A stretch of 64,000 nucleotides of DNA. It comes from Myxococcales bacterium. Its GTDB lineage: Bacteria; Myxococcota_A; Polyangia; Polyangiales; Ga0077539. A model generated the notes under the pieces. The model was given only the letters and a program-made list of their open reading frames with translations, was not told the origin of the DNA and made no database searches. Below are positions 1 to 7,618 of the stretch, piece by piece. Numbering within the stretch: the first letter of the stretch is position 1; every line of letters starts with the position of its first letter. The stretch lies in NCBI GenBank assembly GCA_016792845.1, contig JAEUKH010000003.1, positions 1 to 64,000 on the forward strand. Reading direction: 5' to 3'. Position numbers and translations under genes: made by a program.

Positions 1-288
1 TTCGATCTCCTCTCGAAGACGTTGTACCTCTCTCGCCAGGGCATCGCAAAGGTTGGCTCCCGGCGAAGGTCCTGGGTCAGCGCTCCTCACGCGAACGGAG
101 GCACGCCAAACACGCATGTTGCTTTGCGGGATGATCTCCCACGCCCAGAGCGGCCTCCCCATGACGTCGCGCTGAACGGTGGCGCTGTCACCCGCACTGG
201 ACTCAGCAGCCTTGCACCCGCACCCGCCACCAACAGCCTGAGCCATCGCGCCAAACCCAGCCTTCGGAGCAATCTCAAACGACTTCAT
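1..288 (-). CDS. Hypothetical protein, 3' end cut by the window edge
   Basis: On the minus strand the ATG at 288 opens 96 codons with no stop before the left edge, so the C-terminus is outside the window. A strong Shine-Dalgarno (AAGGAG, 295-300) lies 6 nt upstream and fixes this start. The protein begins MKSFEIAPKAGFGAMA, has a Gly/Cys patch (GGGCGCK) near residue 22, no signal peptide, and its visible end (REVQRLREEIE) looks like the start of a coiled coil. I do not recognise the family. Two further small genes lie upstream on the same strand, which suggests a shared transcript. Codon choice is less G/C-biased at position three than in the rest of the window. Confidence 0.6.
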   Translation of the reverse strand, partial: MKSFEIAPKAGFGAMAQAVGGGCGCKAAESSAGDSATVQRDVMGRPLWAWEIIPQSNMRVWRASVRVRSADPGPSPGANLCDALAREVQRLREEIE

Positions 289-294
289 CGCTGA

Positions 295-300
295 CTCCTT
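295..300 (-). promoter_or_regulatory. Shine-Dalgarno AAGGAG of the left-edge gene
   Basis: The minus strand reads AAGGAG six nucleotides before the ATG at 288. It is one of the clearest ribosome-binding sites in the window and decides the start of the edge-truncated gene. Confidence 0.6.
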
Positions 301-443
301 TCGTGCATCGCCTCTCCGTTCGCTGTTGGGGCTCGGTGGCGGCGTTCTCTTGTGAGCGATCACGGGCTGCCGCCAACACAGGTCGCGCGCATCACGCGAT
401 CGAACTCCGCGAGAAGAGAAGGTACCGTCGAGAGCGTGTCGCC

Positions 444-677
444 TCAGTCTGAATAGCCAGCCACGACGACCTGCAACTGGAGCGACACGTTGTTCGGGCT
501 CGTGATGCGAAAGCGCCCGTATGCCCCTTGATCAGACGGTGCGGTGACTTGCATGAAGGTCACCGCAGGCAGATTGCTGGCCGACCCGGCAGAGACGGTC
601 TTGCCCACGCTTGAGGTCGCCCAGGTGTCGTACTCAGGCGCGTTGGTGAACTGATATTCAACCGTTGCGCTCGCCAT
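444..677 (-). CDS. Small hypothetical protein, 77 aa
   Basis: Unrecognised 77-residue protein starting MASATVEYQFTNAPEYD and ending VVVAGYSD. It is rich in Ser, Thr, Val and Ala with alternating hydrophobics, as expected for a small beta-rich protein; no signal peptide and no cysteine. An ATG 21 nt further upstream (698) would add MRGASGF, but the ATG at 677 is preferred because it falls in the last codons of the upstream gene, giving a 20-nt overlap consistent with translational coupling. Low GC codons resemble the neighbouring left-edge genes. Function is unknown; the close packing of tiny genes could fit a phage- or secretion-derived module, but nothing in the sequence proves it. Confidence 0.5.
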   Translation of the reverse strand: MASATVEYQFTNAPEYDTWATSSVGKTVSAGSASNLPAVTFMQVTAPSDQGAYGRFRITSPNNVSLQLQVVVAGYSD

Positions 678-834
678 AAAACCCGACGCCCCGCGCATGA
701 TGAAGCTGCACCTGCAATCGCTCGACGCTACCGAGAAGCGCGGCGTGCTCTTGCGAGGTGTAGAACACCGGCGGCGCGCTCGAGTCGCCCGAGATCACCT
801 GATCGAACACCACAAGATTGAATACGCGTGCCAT
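658..834 (-). CDS. Small hypothetical protein, 58 aa
   Basis: Unrecognised 58-residue protein beginning MARVFNLVVFDQVISGD and ending GVGFYGERNG. The start at 834 is chosen over the in-frame ATG at 858 and GTG at 861, which would prepend a Gly-rich stretch; no start has a convincing Shine-Dalgarno. Its last 20 nt overlap the next gene downstream (444-677) in another frame. The middle carries a plausible amphipathic helix (QEHAALLGSVERLQVQL). First gene of a likely three-gene minus-strand unit driven by the promoter candidate at 943-972. Confidence 0.45.
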   Translation of the reverse strand: MARVFNLVVFDQVISGDSSAPPVFYTSQEHAALLGSVERLQVQLHHARGVGFYGERNG

Positions 835-942
835 GAGACCGCCCCGGTACCCGCCCATCACACCCGAGCGGATGACGCGACCGTCACGCCCTTGGAGTCA
901 CCACGACCCCCCAGAGCGTGACACCTCTTTCTGGCGATCAGC

Positions 943-972
943 ATTAGCCCCCCCCACACACGATTCTGTCAA
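943..972 (-). promoter_or_regulatory. Candidate sigma-70 promoter for the left-edge small genes
   Basis: The minus strand shows TTGACA (967-972), an 18-bp spacer and GCTAAT (943-948), about 110 nt before the first small gene. The TTGACA is perfect; the -10 matches four of six. A C/G homopolymer run of eight fills part of the spacer. The rest of 835-1106 holds no gene I can support. Confidence 0.4.
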
Positions 973-1106
973 CAGACGCATTCGAATTCTCTGCCCAGTC
1001 GGCGCCGAGTGCGAAGTTACGTCGTGTTGTTGCGCGCTTTGAGGGCGTGATGCGCAGCTGAATTGGCCGAGCGTCGGTCGTCGGTGACGACGCCCGCAGA
1101 TGCGGC

Positions 1107-3071
1107 CTACGCCGTGACTTGGGCGGCTTCGAGCGCTTCGCTGAGGGCCTTGAGGGTGACGGGCTTGCTCAGAAAGAGCGCGGGCTCGACGCTGGTCAAG
1201 ACGCCGCTCAGGTCGAGGTCGGCGTAGCCGCTCACGAGCACGATGGGCGCGGTGAGGCCGCGGGTGCGGAGCGCGCGGGCGAGGGCCACGCCGTCCATCC
1301 GGGGCATGGCGATGTCGGTGATGACGGCCACCGGGCGAAGGCCCTGCTGGAGGTAATCGAGCGCCTCTAGGCCGTCGTGGGCGACCCGGGTCGCGAACGA
1401 TTCGCGTTCGAGCATCCGTTGGAGCACCCGGGCTACCGCGGGCTCATCGTCGACCACCAGCACGGTGCCGCGACCCCCTCGGCCCCGCGCCGTCTCGGGC
1501 GCCTCGGCCAGCGGGAAGAGCACCGTCATGCGCGTACCCTGACCCGCCTCGGTCTCGACTTGCACCGCGCCCCGGTGGCTCCGCGCGATGCCCAAGACTG
1601 TCGACAGCCCGAGGCCGCGCCCCGTGCCGCGGGTGCTCACATACGGCTCAAAAACCCGCGGCAACAGGGCCTCGGCGATGCCCGGTCCGTCGTCGCTGAC
1701 GGTGACGTAGCCGTACGCGCCCTCGGGCAGGCCGTCGTCGTAGACGCAGCGCGCGAGGGCCTGCCGGTCGACAAACCGGTGCCCCGTGCTCACCACCACC
1801 CGACCGGGGCGACCCGCGAGGGCGTCGGCGGCGTTCAGACAGAGGTTCATCACCACTTGCTGAAACTGGGTGGGGTCGACAAGGCACGGCGGGCAGCCCG
1901 CCTCGTGCTGCATCACCAGCTCGCAGCTCGGAGGCACCGCGGCCCGAAGGAGCCGAACATTCTGCGCCGTGAGCCCGGCCAGATCGACCCGCCGCGGGGT
2001 GCTCACCGAGCGGCCTGAGTACGCCAGCATCTGCGCAGCGAGCTCGGCCGCCCGGGCCGTCGCTTCGAGCGCCTGGGCGTGGCTCTCTTCGAGCCCCGAG
2101 CGCGCCGGGAGCTCGCCCTGCATCAGCTCAAGGTTGGCCGCGATGATGGTGAGGAGGTTGTTGAAATCATGGGCCACCGCCCCGGCCAGGAGCCCCAGGC
2201 TCTCGACGCGTTGGGCGTGTTGGGCGCGGGCCTCTTGGGCGCGCTCGCGGGCCTCCTGGGCACGCCGCAGGCTCACGTCTTCGACCCGTTCGAGCAGCGC
2301 CGCGGCGCGCCCCTCGGCGTCGCGCATCACCGTCACCGCGCTGCGGGTCTCGATGGCGTGGCCCTCGCGATGCAGAAAGTGCCGCGCGCACTCGAAGCCC
2401 GAATGCCGCCCCGCCCGCGCCTGGGCCATCTCGGCGCGCGACGCGGCGCGGTCGTCGGGGGCCATGAAGTCGAAGATCGAGCGGGTCGTGAGGGCCTGGC
2501 TCTCGTAGCCGAGAAGCTCCGCGAAGCGGCGGTTGGTGCGGGCGACCATGCCGTCGGGGGTGAGCAAGAGGAGCCCCGTCGGCGCGAGATCGAAGACCTC
2601 GGCGAAGAGGGCCTCGGACTCGGTGCGCGGGTCGAGCATCGTTGGCAGCCGCGACTCGACGGTCGAGATAAAGCCCTTCAGCGCGCCGTCGGCGTTGCGC
2701 AGCGCGCGGAGGTAGACGCGACACCACACTGTGCTGCCGTCGGCGTGAAGGTAGCGCTTCTCAAGGGTGGCCTCGTCGCTCTGGTGGGCGAAGATGGGCC
2801 CGAGGGCGAGGGCCTCGCGCGAGAGATCGTGCGGGTGCGAGAAGCTCGAAATCGCGCGCCCCTGGAGCCCGCCGGGCTCGTAGCCCAACATGGCCTCGAA
2901 GGCCGGGTTGGCCGCCACGATCACCGCGTCGAGGCCGCAGCAGGCGAGGCCCACGGGGCTGTCGTGGAGCATCGATAGGGTGTGCCGAAGCGCCTCAAGC
3001 GTCGACGCGTCGAGGCCCGCGATCTCGACCTGAGAGGCCCGACGCACCACTCGCTCTGAAACCGTCGCCAT
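1107..3071 (-). CDS. Hybrid sensor histidine kinase, PAS-PAS-HisKA-HATPase-REC
   Basis: Soluble hybrid kinase of 654 residues. Domains in order: PAS about 28-145, PAS about 155-270, a short Ala/Gln/Arg linker helix, HisKA with the phospho-acceptor His301 in AVAHDFNNLL, HATPase_c about 400-520 (N-box LNAADAL, G1 DDGPGIA, G2 GRGLGLS), and a C-terminal receiver about 536-650 with Asp586 in ITDIAMPRMDG. No transmembrane segment is seen, so a cytoplasmic signal is expected. The frame stays open to 3218, but the ATG at 3071 (MATVSERVV) is chosen because the extension would run into the divergent gene at 3176. The kinase at 14261 has the same architecture and is a paralogue. Its output partner is not adjacent. 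Confidence 0.9.
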   Translation of the reverse strand: MATVSERVVRRASQVEIAGLDASTLEALRHTLSMLHDSPVGLACCGLDAVIVAANPAFEAMLGYEPGGLQGRAISSFSHPHDLSREALALGPIFAHQSDEATLEKRYLHADGSTVWCRVYLRALRNADGALKGFISTVESRLPTMLDPRTESEALFAEVFDLAPTGLLLLTPDGMVARTNRRFAELLGYESQALTTRSIFDFMAPDDRAASRAEMAQARAGRHSGFECARHFLHREGHAIETRSAVTVMRDAEGRAAALLERVEDVSLRRAQEARERAQEARAQHAQRVESLGLLAGAVAHDFNNLLTIIAANLELMQGELPARSGLEESHAQALEATARAAELAAQMLAYSGRSVSTPRRVDLAGLTAQNVRLLRAAVPPSCELVMQHEAGCPPCLVDPTQFQQVVMNLCLNAADALAGRPGRVVVSTGHRFVDRQALARCVYDDGLPEGAYGYVTVSDDGPGIAEALLPRVFEPYVSTRGTGRGLGLSTVLGIARSHRGAVQVETEAGQGTRMTVLFPLAEAPETARGRGGRGTVLVVDDEPAVARVLQRMLERESFATRVAHDGLEALDYLQQGLRPVAVITDIAMPRMDGVALARALRTRGLTAPIVLVSGYADLDLSGVLTSVEPALFLSKPVTLKALSEALEAAQVTA

Positions 3072-3143
3072 CAAGTCGCCACAATTCTTTCGTCGCACCG
3101 CCGCGGCGCGAACCCGAGAGGCGCCACACCCGTACCGCACCCT

Positions 3144-3173
3144 CGCTCCAGACACTACCCCCCAGCTGGAGCG
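3144..3173 (+). promoter_or_regulatory. Perfect 8-bp hairpin enclosing the Shine-Dalgarno of the 3176 operon
   Basis: CGCTCCAG (3144-3151) and CTGGAGCG (3166-3173) are exact inverted repeats separated by 14 nt. The 3' arm contains GGAG (3168-3171), the only Shine-Dalgarno for the ATG at 3176, so folding of the leader RNA would hide the ribosome-binding site. It lies in the 104-bp divergent spacer between the hybrid kinase and this operon, so it could equally be a protein operator. Confidence 0.5.
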
Positions 3174-3175
3174 TA

Positions 3176-3712
3176 ATGAACCCCTCGTACACCCCCACCG
3201 TCTCGACGCCTCCGCCACCCCTCACGCGGGCCCTCGGCACAGCGCTGGCCGGGAGCGCGCTCTTCGGTCTCGCCACGGGCCTCGGCCACACGCCCCGGGC
3301 GATGCTGGCCTTCGGGCTCGCCGCCCCGGCGCTCTTTCTCGGGTCCGCGGCGCTCGCCCTGCCGCCGCTCTGCCTCGCCGTCTCTGCGTCGCCGCGGCCG
3401 CCGTCGATCGCCTCGGTGGTGCGCGCGACCGGCGAGACCCTCGGGCTCCTCGGGGTGGCCCTCGCGGGGCTCGCCGCGCCGGCGGCCTTCTTCTCGGTCA
3501 CCATGCACACCCGACACGCGCCCGCGCTCCTGGTCGTCGCGGTGGTCGTCGCGGGCGGGGTCGCGCTCCGCAGCCTCTCGAAGCGGGTCTTTGTTGACAC
3601 TCCGTCAACACTCTCATGGTCGCTCGCCACAGGCTGGAACGTCCTCGCCGTCGTGCTCGGCCTCCGCGCCCTCGTCCGTCTCGGCGACGCCCTCTCGGGG
3701 GTGCTCCGATGA
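3176..3712 (+). CDS. Multi-pass membrane protein, first gene of two-component operon
   Basis: 178 residues: a Pro-rich N-tail (TVSTPPPPLT), then about four hydrophobic segments (roughly 20-38, 45-75, 90-110, 120-140) and a fifth weaker one near 148-172. The segment pattern, with an ALFG/AGLFG motif after the first helix and a Leu-Pro start to a later one, resembles the next protein, so the two are probably related; the layout is reminiscent of Yip1-type membrane proteins but I would not assign the family. The end overlaps the next start by 4 bp (ATGA). A 19-bp palindrome (3592-3610) sits inside it. Function unknown; its position before a response regulator/kinase pair suggests a role in sensing or as a target. 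Confidence 0.75.
   Translation: MNPSYTPTVSTPPPPLTRALGTALAGSALFGLATGLGHTPRAMLAFGLAAPALFLGSAALALPPLCLAVSASPRPPSIASVVRATGETLGLLGVALAGLAAPAAFFSVTMHTRHAPALLVVAVVVAGGVALRSLSKRVFVDTPSTLSWSLATGWNVLAVVLGLRALVRLGDALSGVLR
3592..3610. repeat. Dispersed palindrome, copy 1 (TGTTGAC-N5-GTCAACA)
   Basis: TGTTGAC, spacer ACTCC, GTCAACA: perfect 7-bp inverted repeat, inside the coding region of the 3176 gene, where it encodes VDTPST. An identical 19-mer occurs at 4730-4748 in another reading frame. Confidence 0.7.
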
Positions 3713-4680
3713 GCGCCGCGCTCACCGCGCTCGCCTCCGAGGGGCTCAGCGTTGCGCCCCGGGTCACCGCCGCGCAGCCGCCCTCACCGCGCGTCGACCC
3801 GCCCGGGCGCCCGCACGCTGACCTCCAAGCGCCCGCCGAGGCCCTCGACGGCGCCCTCGACGCCACCCCAAGGGTCACCCCGAGCGACGCTCCGCGGGTC
3901 ACTCCAAACTACACCCCAAGTGACGCTCCGAGTGACACCCCAAGCGACGCTCCGAGCGACGGCCTTGAGGGCGCCCCCGACGACGCCGTGCCGAGCGCGT
4001 TGACCTGGGTCGAGCAGCTGCTCCGTGCGCCTGGCGCGGCCCTCGGCGCGCTGGTCGACAGCCCCGAAGGAGCCTCGCCTGCGACGCTCCGAACCCTGGT
4101 GCTCACGGTGGCCCTCGGGGCGGGCTTGTTCGGCGGCGTGCTCGGCGCCGCCCGGGGGCCGCTCCAGAGCCTCGCGGCGGGCGTGAAGTTGCCGGTGGTG
4201 CTGCTGGTGACCTTGATGGTCTGCGTGGCGCCCTTTGTGGCCCTCGCGCGCATCGCGGGCACCCGGCTCACGGCGGCCTCGACGGTGTCGCTCGTGTTGG
4301 GCGCCTCGGCCCGGCTCGCGCTGGTGCTCGCGGGGCTCGCGCCGGTGCTGTGGCTGGTCGCCTCGGAGGTCCGCTACCACAGCATCATCGTGACCGCGGT
4401 GGCGGCCTGCGCGGTGGCCGGGGCGGCGGCGCTGCGGTTCTTGTTTCAAGGGCTCGAAAGGGTGAAGGCGCCGCTGCGGGTGGGCCTCGCCTGGGTGCTC
4501 CTCTTCTCGCTGGTGGGCGCCCAATCGGGGTGGTGCCTTCGGCCCTTCGTGGTGCGCCCCCGCACGGCCTCGCCGCCCATCGTGCGCGCCCTCGAGGGCG
4601 ACTTCTTCGAGGCCATCTCGGGCTCAGCCCGCGCCGCCGTGGGCCGCTACGACGCCCGCTCGGCCCTCACGCCGCGGTGA
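3709..4680 (+). CDS. Multi-pass membrane protein with low-complexity N-terminal tail
   Basis: 323 residues. Residues 1-95 are a disordered, Pro/Ser/Asp/Thr-rich tail with degenerate repeats (PSDAPSDTPSDAP). From about residue 115 on there are five hydrophobic segments (LVLTVALGAGLFGGVLGA; PVVLLVTLMVCVAPFVALA; VLGASARLALVLAGLAPVL; TAVAACAVAGAAALRFLF; WVLLFSLVGAQSGW), then a short hydrophilic tail. The first two segments mirror those of the preceding protein. The ATG at 3709 overlaps the previous stop (ATGA), favouring it over an upstream in-frame ATG. Sits between another membrane protein and a membrane-anchored coiled-coil protein; role unknown. Confidence 0.75.
   Translation: MSAALTALASEGLSVAPRVTAAQPPSPRVDPPGRPHADLQAPAEALDGALDATPRVTPSDAPRVTPNYTPSDAPSDTPSDAPSDGLEGAPDDAVPSALTWVEQLLRAPGAALGALVDSPEGASPATLRTLVLTVALGAGLFGGVLGAARGPLQSLAAGVKLPVVLLVTLMVCVAPFVALARIAGTRLTAASTVSLVLGASARLALVLAGLAPVLWLVASEVRYHSIIVTAVAACAVAGAAALRFLFQGLERVKAPLRVGLAWVLLFSLVGAQSGWCLRPFVVRPRTASPPIVRALEGDFFEAISGSARAAVGRYDARSALTPR
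3865..3960 (+). repeat. Degenerate tandem repeat coding for Thr/Ser-Pro-Ser-Asp-Ala tail
   Basis: Repeats of about 12 bp related to CCAAGYGACGCT and CCGAGYGACACC run through the N-terminal tail of the 3709 gene. The units alternate Ala-Pro-Ser-Asp and Thr-Pro-Ser-Asp, and their number may vary between strains. Confidence 0.5.
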
Positions 4681-4683
4681 CCC

Positions 4684-5379
4684 ATGCGCCCCCTCGAACT
4701 CGTCGCCCTCTACCTCGCCTTCGGCATTGTGTTGACACTCCGTCAACATCGCCGCGAGGCGCCCGCGCTCACCCTCGCCGATCGCCTCATCGGGTGCCTC
4801 CTCTGGCCTGTGGGGTTGCCGCTCCTCTTCGGGCGGAGTCGCGCTGTGCCCGCGCGCGGCGCGGCCTCGATGCGCGCGCACGCCTCGCTCGTGGCGGCGG
4901 TGCGCGAGGCCCGTTCGCGCGGGGTCGACGCCCGGCTCCTCACGCTCTTGCCCGACGACGCGCTCTTGCACCGCATGGCCCTTCGGGTCGAGCACCTTGA
5001 GGGCACCCTGGCCGAGCTCGACAAGGTGCTGGGGGCGAGAGACTTCGACCGCGCCCGCGCCGCCGAGGCCCTCTCGCGCGCCGAACGTGAGGGCCGCGAC
5101 ACCGCCGGGCCCCGCGAGGCCCTCGACACCATCGCCCGGCTCGAACGGAGGCGCCTCCAGACCCTGCACGCCCGCGACGGCCTGGTCGCCCTCGCGGGGC
5201 GCCTCAGGATGCTCGCCACGGCCCTGCGCTTCGCCGAACACGACGCCCACCCAGGCGTCGACGAGGGGGCTCTCAGGGCCGAGCTCGAAGCCCGGCTCGA
5301 AGGAGTTGGCGGAGCCCTGTCAGTTGCAGATACCCTCTCGCCACCCGAAGATGCCTGCGCGACTGCTCGTGGTCGATGA
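4684..5379 (+). CDS. Membrane-anchored coiled-coil protein
   Basis: 231 residues. A hydrophobic N-terminal segment (LELVALYLAFGIVLTL, residues 3-18), a second weakly hydrophobic stretch (LIGCLLWPVGLPLLFG, about 35-50), then a long charged helical region (about 95-215) rich in Glu, Arg, Ala and Leu, consistent with coiled coil. It starts 3 nt after the previous stop and its end overlaps the response-regulator start by 29 nt, so it is part of the same operon. The palindrome at 4730-4748 overlaps the first membrane segment and encodes LTLRQH. No enzymatic motif seen; a scaffold or partner of the downstream kinase is a guess. Confidence 0.7.
   Translation: MRPLELVALYLAFGIVLTLRQHRREAPALTLADRLIGCLLWPVGLPLLFGRSRAVPARGAASMRAHASLVAAVREARSRGVDARLLTLLPDDALLHRMALRVEHLEGTLAELDKVLGARDFDRARAAEALSRAEREGRDTAGPREALDTIARLERRRLQTLHARDGLVALAGRLRMLATALRFAEHDAHPGVDEGALRAELEARLEGVGGALSVADTLSPPEDACATARGR
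4730..4748. repeat. Dispersed palindrome, copy 2, identical to copy 1
   Basis: TGTTGAC, ACTCC, GTCAACA again, identical over 19 bp to 3592-3610 but read in a different frame (LTLRQH instead of VDTPST). The frame difference means the conservation is at the DNA level rather than a protein motif. Confidence 0.7.
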
Positions 5380-6058
5380 CGACCCGCACCTCCGAGACGT
5401 GGTGTCGTACGCCCTGGCCCGCGAGGGGCACCAGATCACCCTCTGCGCCAACGGCCGCGAGGCCCTCGACGCGCTCAACCTCGACGAGGCCGCGCGCCGC
5501 TTCGACCTCGTGGTGCTCGACGTCACCATGCCCGAGCTCGACGGGCTCGAGCTCTGCCGCCGCATCAGGGCCTCGGCCCAACGCGCCCTGCCCATCGTGT
5601 TTCTGTCGTCGCGCGATGAAGAGATCGACAAGGTGCTCGGGCTCGAGCTCGGCGGCGACGACTACCTCACCAAGCCCTTCTCGGTGCGCGAACTCTGCGC
5701 CCGGGTGAAGGCCGTGCTGCGCCGCGCCGAGCAGCGCGAAGCGCCCCCCGCGACCCGCGAGGCCAAGCGGCTCAAGCACGGGCGGCTCTGCGTCGACCTC
5801 GACCGGCACACCATCGATGTTGACGATGTCAACATCGCCCTCACGGTGACCGAGTTCGGGCTCCTGGTCTCGCTCTTAGAGCGCCCGGGCTTTGTGTTGA
5901 CGCGCAGTCAACTGATGGAGCAGGCGTACGCCTACGACAACCTCATCACCGAGCGCACCATCGACACGCATGTGAAGCGGGTGCGGAAGAAGTTCAGGCA
6001 CACGGGGCTCGACCCGATCGAGACGGTTCACGGTGTTGGCTACAAGCTCAGGGTCTGA
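5351..6058 (+). CDS. OmpR/PhoB-family response regulator
   Basis: 235 residues. Receiver domain 1-120 with acidic pair D9/D10, phospho-acceptor Asp57 in VLDVTMPELDG, conserved Ser/Thr region (VFLSSRD) and Lys in DYLTKPF. Winged-helix DNA-binding domain from about 140 to 235 ending in the family hallmark TIDTHVKRVRKKF and VHGVGYKLRV. ATG at 5351 is the only sensible start (MPARLLVVDDD); it overlaps the preceding gene by 29 nt and the following kinase overlaps its end by 26 nt. It should be the transcriptional output of the kinase at 6033. Two palindromes (5815-5837, 5895-5913) lie within its DNA-binding-domain coding region. Confidence 0.95.
   Translation: MPARLLVVDDDPHLRDVVSYALAREGHQITLCANGREALDALNLDEAARRFDLVVLDVTMPELDGLELCRRIRASAQRALPIVFLSSRDEEIDKVLGLELGGDDYLTKPFSVRELCARVKAVLRRAEQREAPPATREAKRLKHGRLCVDLDRHTIDVDDVNIALTVTEFGLLVSLLERPGFVLTRSQLMEQAYAYDNLITERTIDTHVKRVRKKFRHTGLDPIETVHGVGYKLRV
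5815..5837. repeat. Dispersed palindrome, copy 3 (10-bp arms, 3-bp spacer)
   Basis: CGATGTTGAC (5815-5824), GAT, GTCAACATCG (5828-5837): a perfect 10-bp inverted repeat inside the response-regulator gene, encoding IDVDDVNIA. Longest arms of the set. Confidence 0.65.
5895..5913. repeat. Dispersed palindrome, copy 4 (one mismatch)
   Basis: TGTTGAC, GCGCA, GTCAACT. Same 5-bp spacing as copies 1 and 2 with one mismatch at the outer base. It encodes the conserved LTRSQL of the winged helix using uncommon low-GC codons (ttg, agt, caa). The protein motif itself is common in the family, so this copy is the weakest. Confidence 0.4.
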
Positions 6059-7559
6059 GGGGGCCTCGTGGTGGGGGCGGCGCCGCCGGGCCCTTGTCAG
6101 CGCCTTGCGCTCGATCAGGGTGCGGCTCGTGATGGCCAGCGCCCTGGTGGCCCTCGTGCCCCTGGTCGGGCTCAGCTTCGCGCGGGTGTTCGAGCGCGAG
6201 CTGCTCAGGGCCGAAGAAGAGGGCATGCACGTCGTCGCGGTGAGCCTCGCGGCCTCGCTGGGCGCGGTCGAAAACCTTGACACTCCGTCAATCCGTGCCG
6301 CCGCGAACGCCGCGGCGCGACGCTTGGGGGCCCAGGCCTGGGTGCTCGACGGCGAGGCGCGGGCGGTGATCGACACGGGGCCCGAGCGGGTGCGGCTGCT
6401 CACCCGGGGGCGCATGCTGCTCGCCTCGGCGACCCGCGAGGTGGCGGTGACCTCGTACGGGAGCGCCGTCGAGCCTGCGGCCCTGCGCGCGCGCCCCGAG
6501 GTCGCCCGGGCCCTGGCGGGGCACCCCGCGGTCACCTACCGGACGTCGCCCACGGTGCGCGGCGTCAGACTCTACGTGGCCGAGCCCATCGTGGGCCCCG
6601 ACGGCGCGCGCCGCGGGGTGGTGTACCTCGCCCGCAGCACCTACCCCGTGCTGGTGTCGCTCTACCGCGTGCGCAACGCGCTGGTGAAGCTGACCCTGGT
6701 GTCGATGCTCGTGTCGGTGCTGGTGTCGGTCTTCCTCGGCTACACCATTTCGCGGCCGCTGCGGCGGCTCCGCGAGGGGGCTCAGCGCATCGCGGCGGGC
6801 GAGCGCGGGGTCGCGCTGAGGCCCCAGGGGCACGACGAGATCACCGACGTGGCCCGGGCCTTCGACCAGATGGCGCGCGAGCTCGACGCGCGGCTCTCGT
6901 ACATCTCTGACCTCGCGGCCAACGTCTCGCACGAGTTCAAGACGCCCCTCGCGTCGATCCGCGGGGCCGCCGAGCTGCTCGCCGACGGGGCCGCCGACGA
7001 CCCCGCGGCGCGCACCCGCTTTCTCGACAACATCGTGAGCGACACCGAGCGCATGAGCCGCCTCGTGTCGCGGCTCCTGGAGCTGTCGCGCATCGAGTCG
7101 GCCGCAGAGCCGCGGGTCCCGATCGCCGTCGACGCGTTCTGCGAGGCTCTGGTGGCGCGCTACGCCGCGCAGGGGGTCTCTCTCGTTTGGGCCGCGCCCC
7201 GCACGAGCCCCGCGCTCCTCGCGGCCCCGGCCCAACTCGAAACGGCGCTGCGAAACCTCATCGACAACGCCCTCCGTGCGTCGCCCTCGTTCGGCTCGGT
7301 GAGCCTCACCGTCGCGCACCGCGACCGCGGTTTTCGCTTCCACGTCGACGACCAGGGGGCGGGCGTCTCTGAGGCCAACCGCGCGCGTCTCTTCGAGCGC
7401 TTCTTCACCACCGAGCGCGGCGCCGGCGGTACGGGCCTCGGGCTCAGCATCGTCAAGGCCATCGCCGAGAGCCACGGCGGCACCGTCAGCCTCGACCCCC
7501 GCCCAGGGCCCGGGAGCCGCTTCACCCTCAGCCTCCCCGAGCACCCCGAAGACACCTGA
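6033..7559 (+). CDS. HAMP-containing sensor histidine kinase, partner of the 5351 regulator
   Basis: 508 residues. TM1 about 31-52, periplasmic sensor about 53-212, TM2 about 217-240, HAMP about 240-292, HisKA with His300 in NVSHEFKTPLASIRG, then HATPase_c (N-box LRNLIDNALRAS, DDQGAGVS, FTTERGAGGTGLGLSIVKAI). This is the EnvZ/PhoR-type layout. The frame opens at a GTG (6033) overlapping the regulator by 26 nt; TTG codons at 6036 and 6105 are alternatives since no Shine-Dalgarno stands out. The palindrome at 6277-6291 lies in the sensor region, encoding LDTPSI. The ligand is unknown; the upstream membrane proteins are candidate co-sensors. Confidence 0.92.
   Translation: MLATSSGSEGASWWGRRRRALVSALRSIRVRLVMASALVALVPLVGLSFARVFERELLRAEEEGMHVVAVSLAASLGAVENLDTPSIRAAANAAARRLGAQAWVLDGEARAVIDTGPERVRLLTRGRMLLASATREVAVTSYGSAVEPAALRARPEVARALAGHPAVTYRTSPTVRGVRLYVAEPIVGPDGARRGVVYLARSTYPVLVSLYRVRNALVKLTLVSMLVSVLVSVFLGYTISRPLRRLREGAQRIAAGERGVALRPQGHDEITDVARAFDQMARELDARLSYISDLAANVSHEFKTPLASIRGAAELLADGAADDPAARTRFLDNIVSDTERMSRLVSRLLELSRIESAAEPRVPIAVDAFCEALVARYAAQGVSLVWAAPRTSPALLAAPAQLETALRNLIDNALRASPSFGSVSLTVAHRDRGFRFHVDDQGAGVSEANRARLFERFFTTERGAGGTGLGLSIVKAIAESHGGTVSLDPRPGPGSRFTLSLPEHPEDT
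6277..6291. repeat. Dispersed palindrome, copy 5 (TTGAC-ACTCC-GTCAA)
   Basis: Shares the 15-bp core TTGACACTCCGTCAA with copies 1 and 2, including the asymmetric ACTCC spacer, inside the histidine-kinase gene. The shared spacer suggests common descent or copying rather than independent palindromes. Confidence 0.65.
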
Positions 7560-7618
7560 GCGCCCGAGAAGCGCCCGAGACGCAACCTCGCGGGGCCGCG
7601 CGACGACAACGCGCCCCC

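Noticed and set aside
697..1042. Plus-strand small frames in the left-edge region
   Set aside because: Overlap the minus-strand small genes and promoter, Pro/Arg-rich, no Shine-Dalgarno.
5895..5913. Treating copy 4 of the palindrome as strong evidence on its own
   Set aside because: LTRSQL is a conserved motif of OmpR-type DNA-binding domains, so this instance could arise from protein constraint. It is kept as a weak member only.
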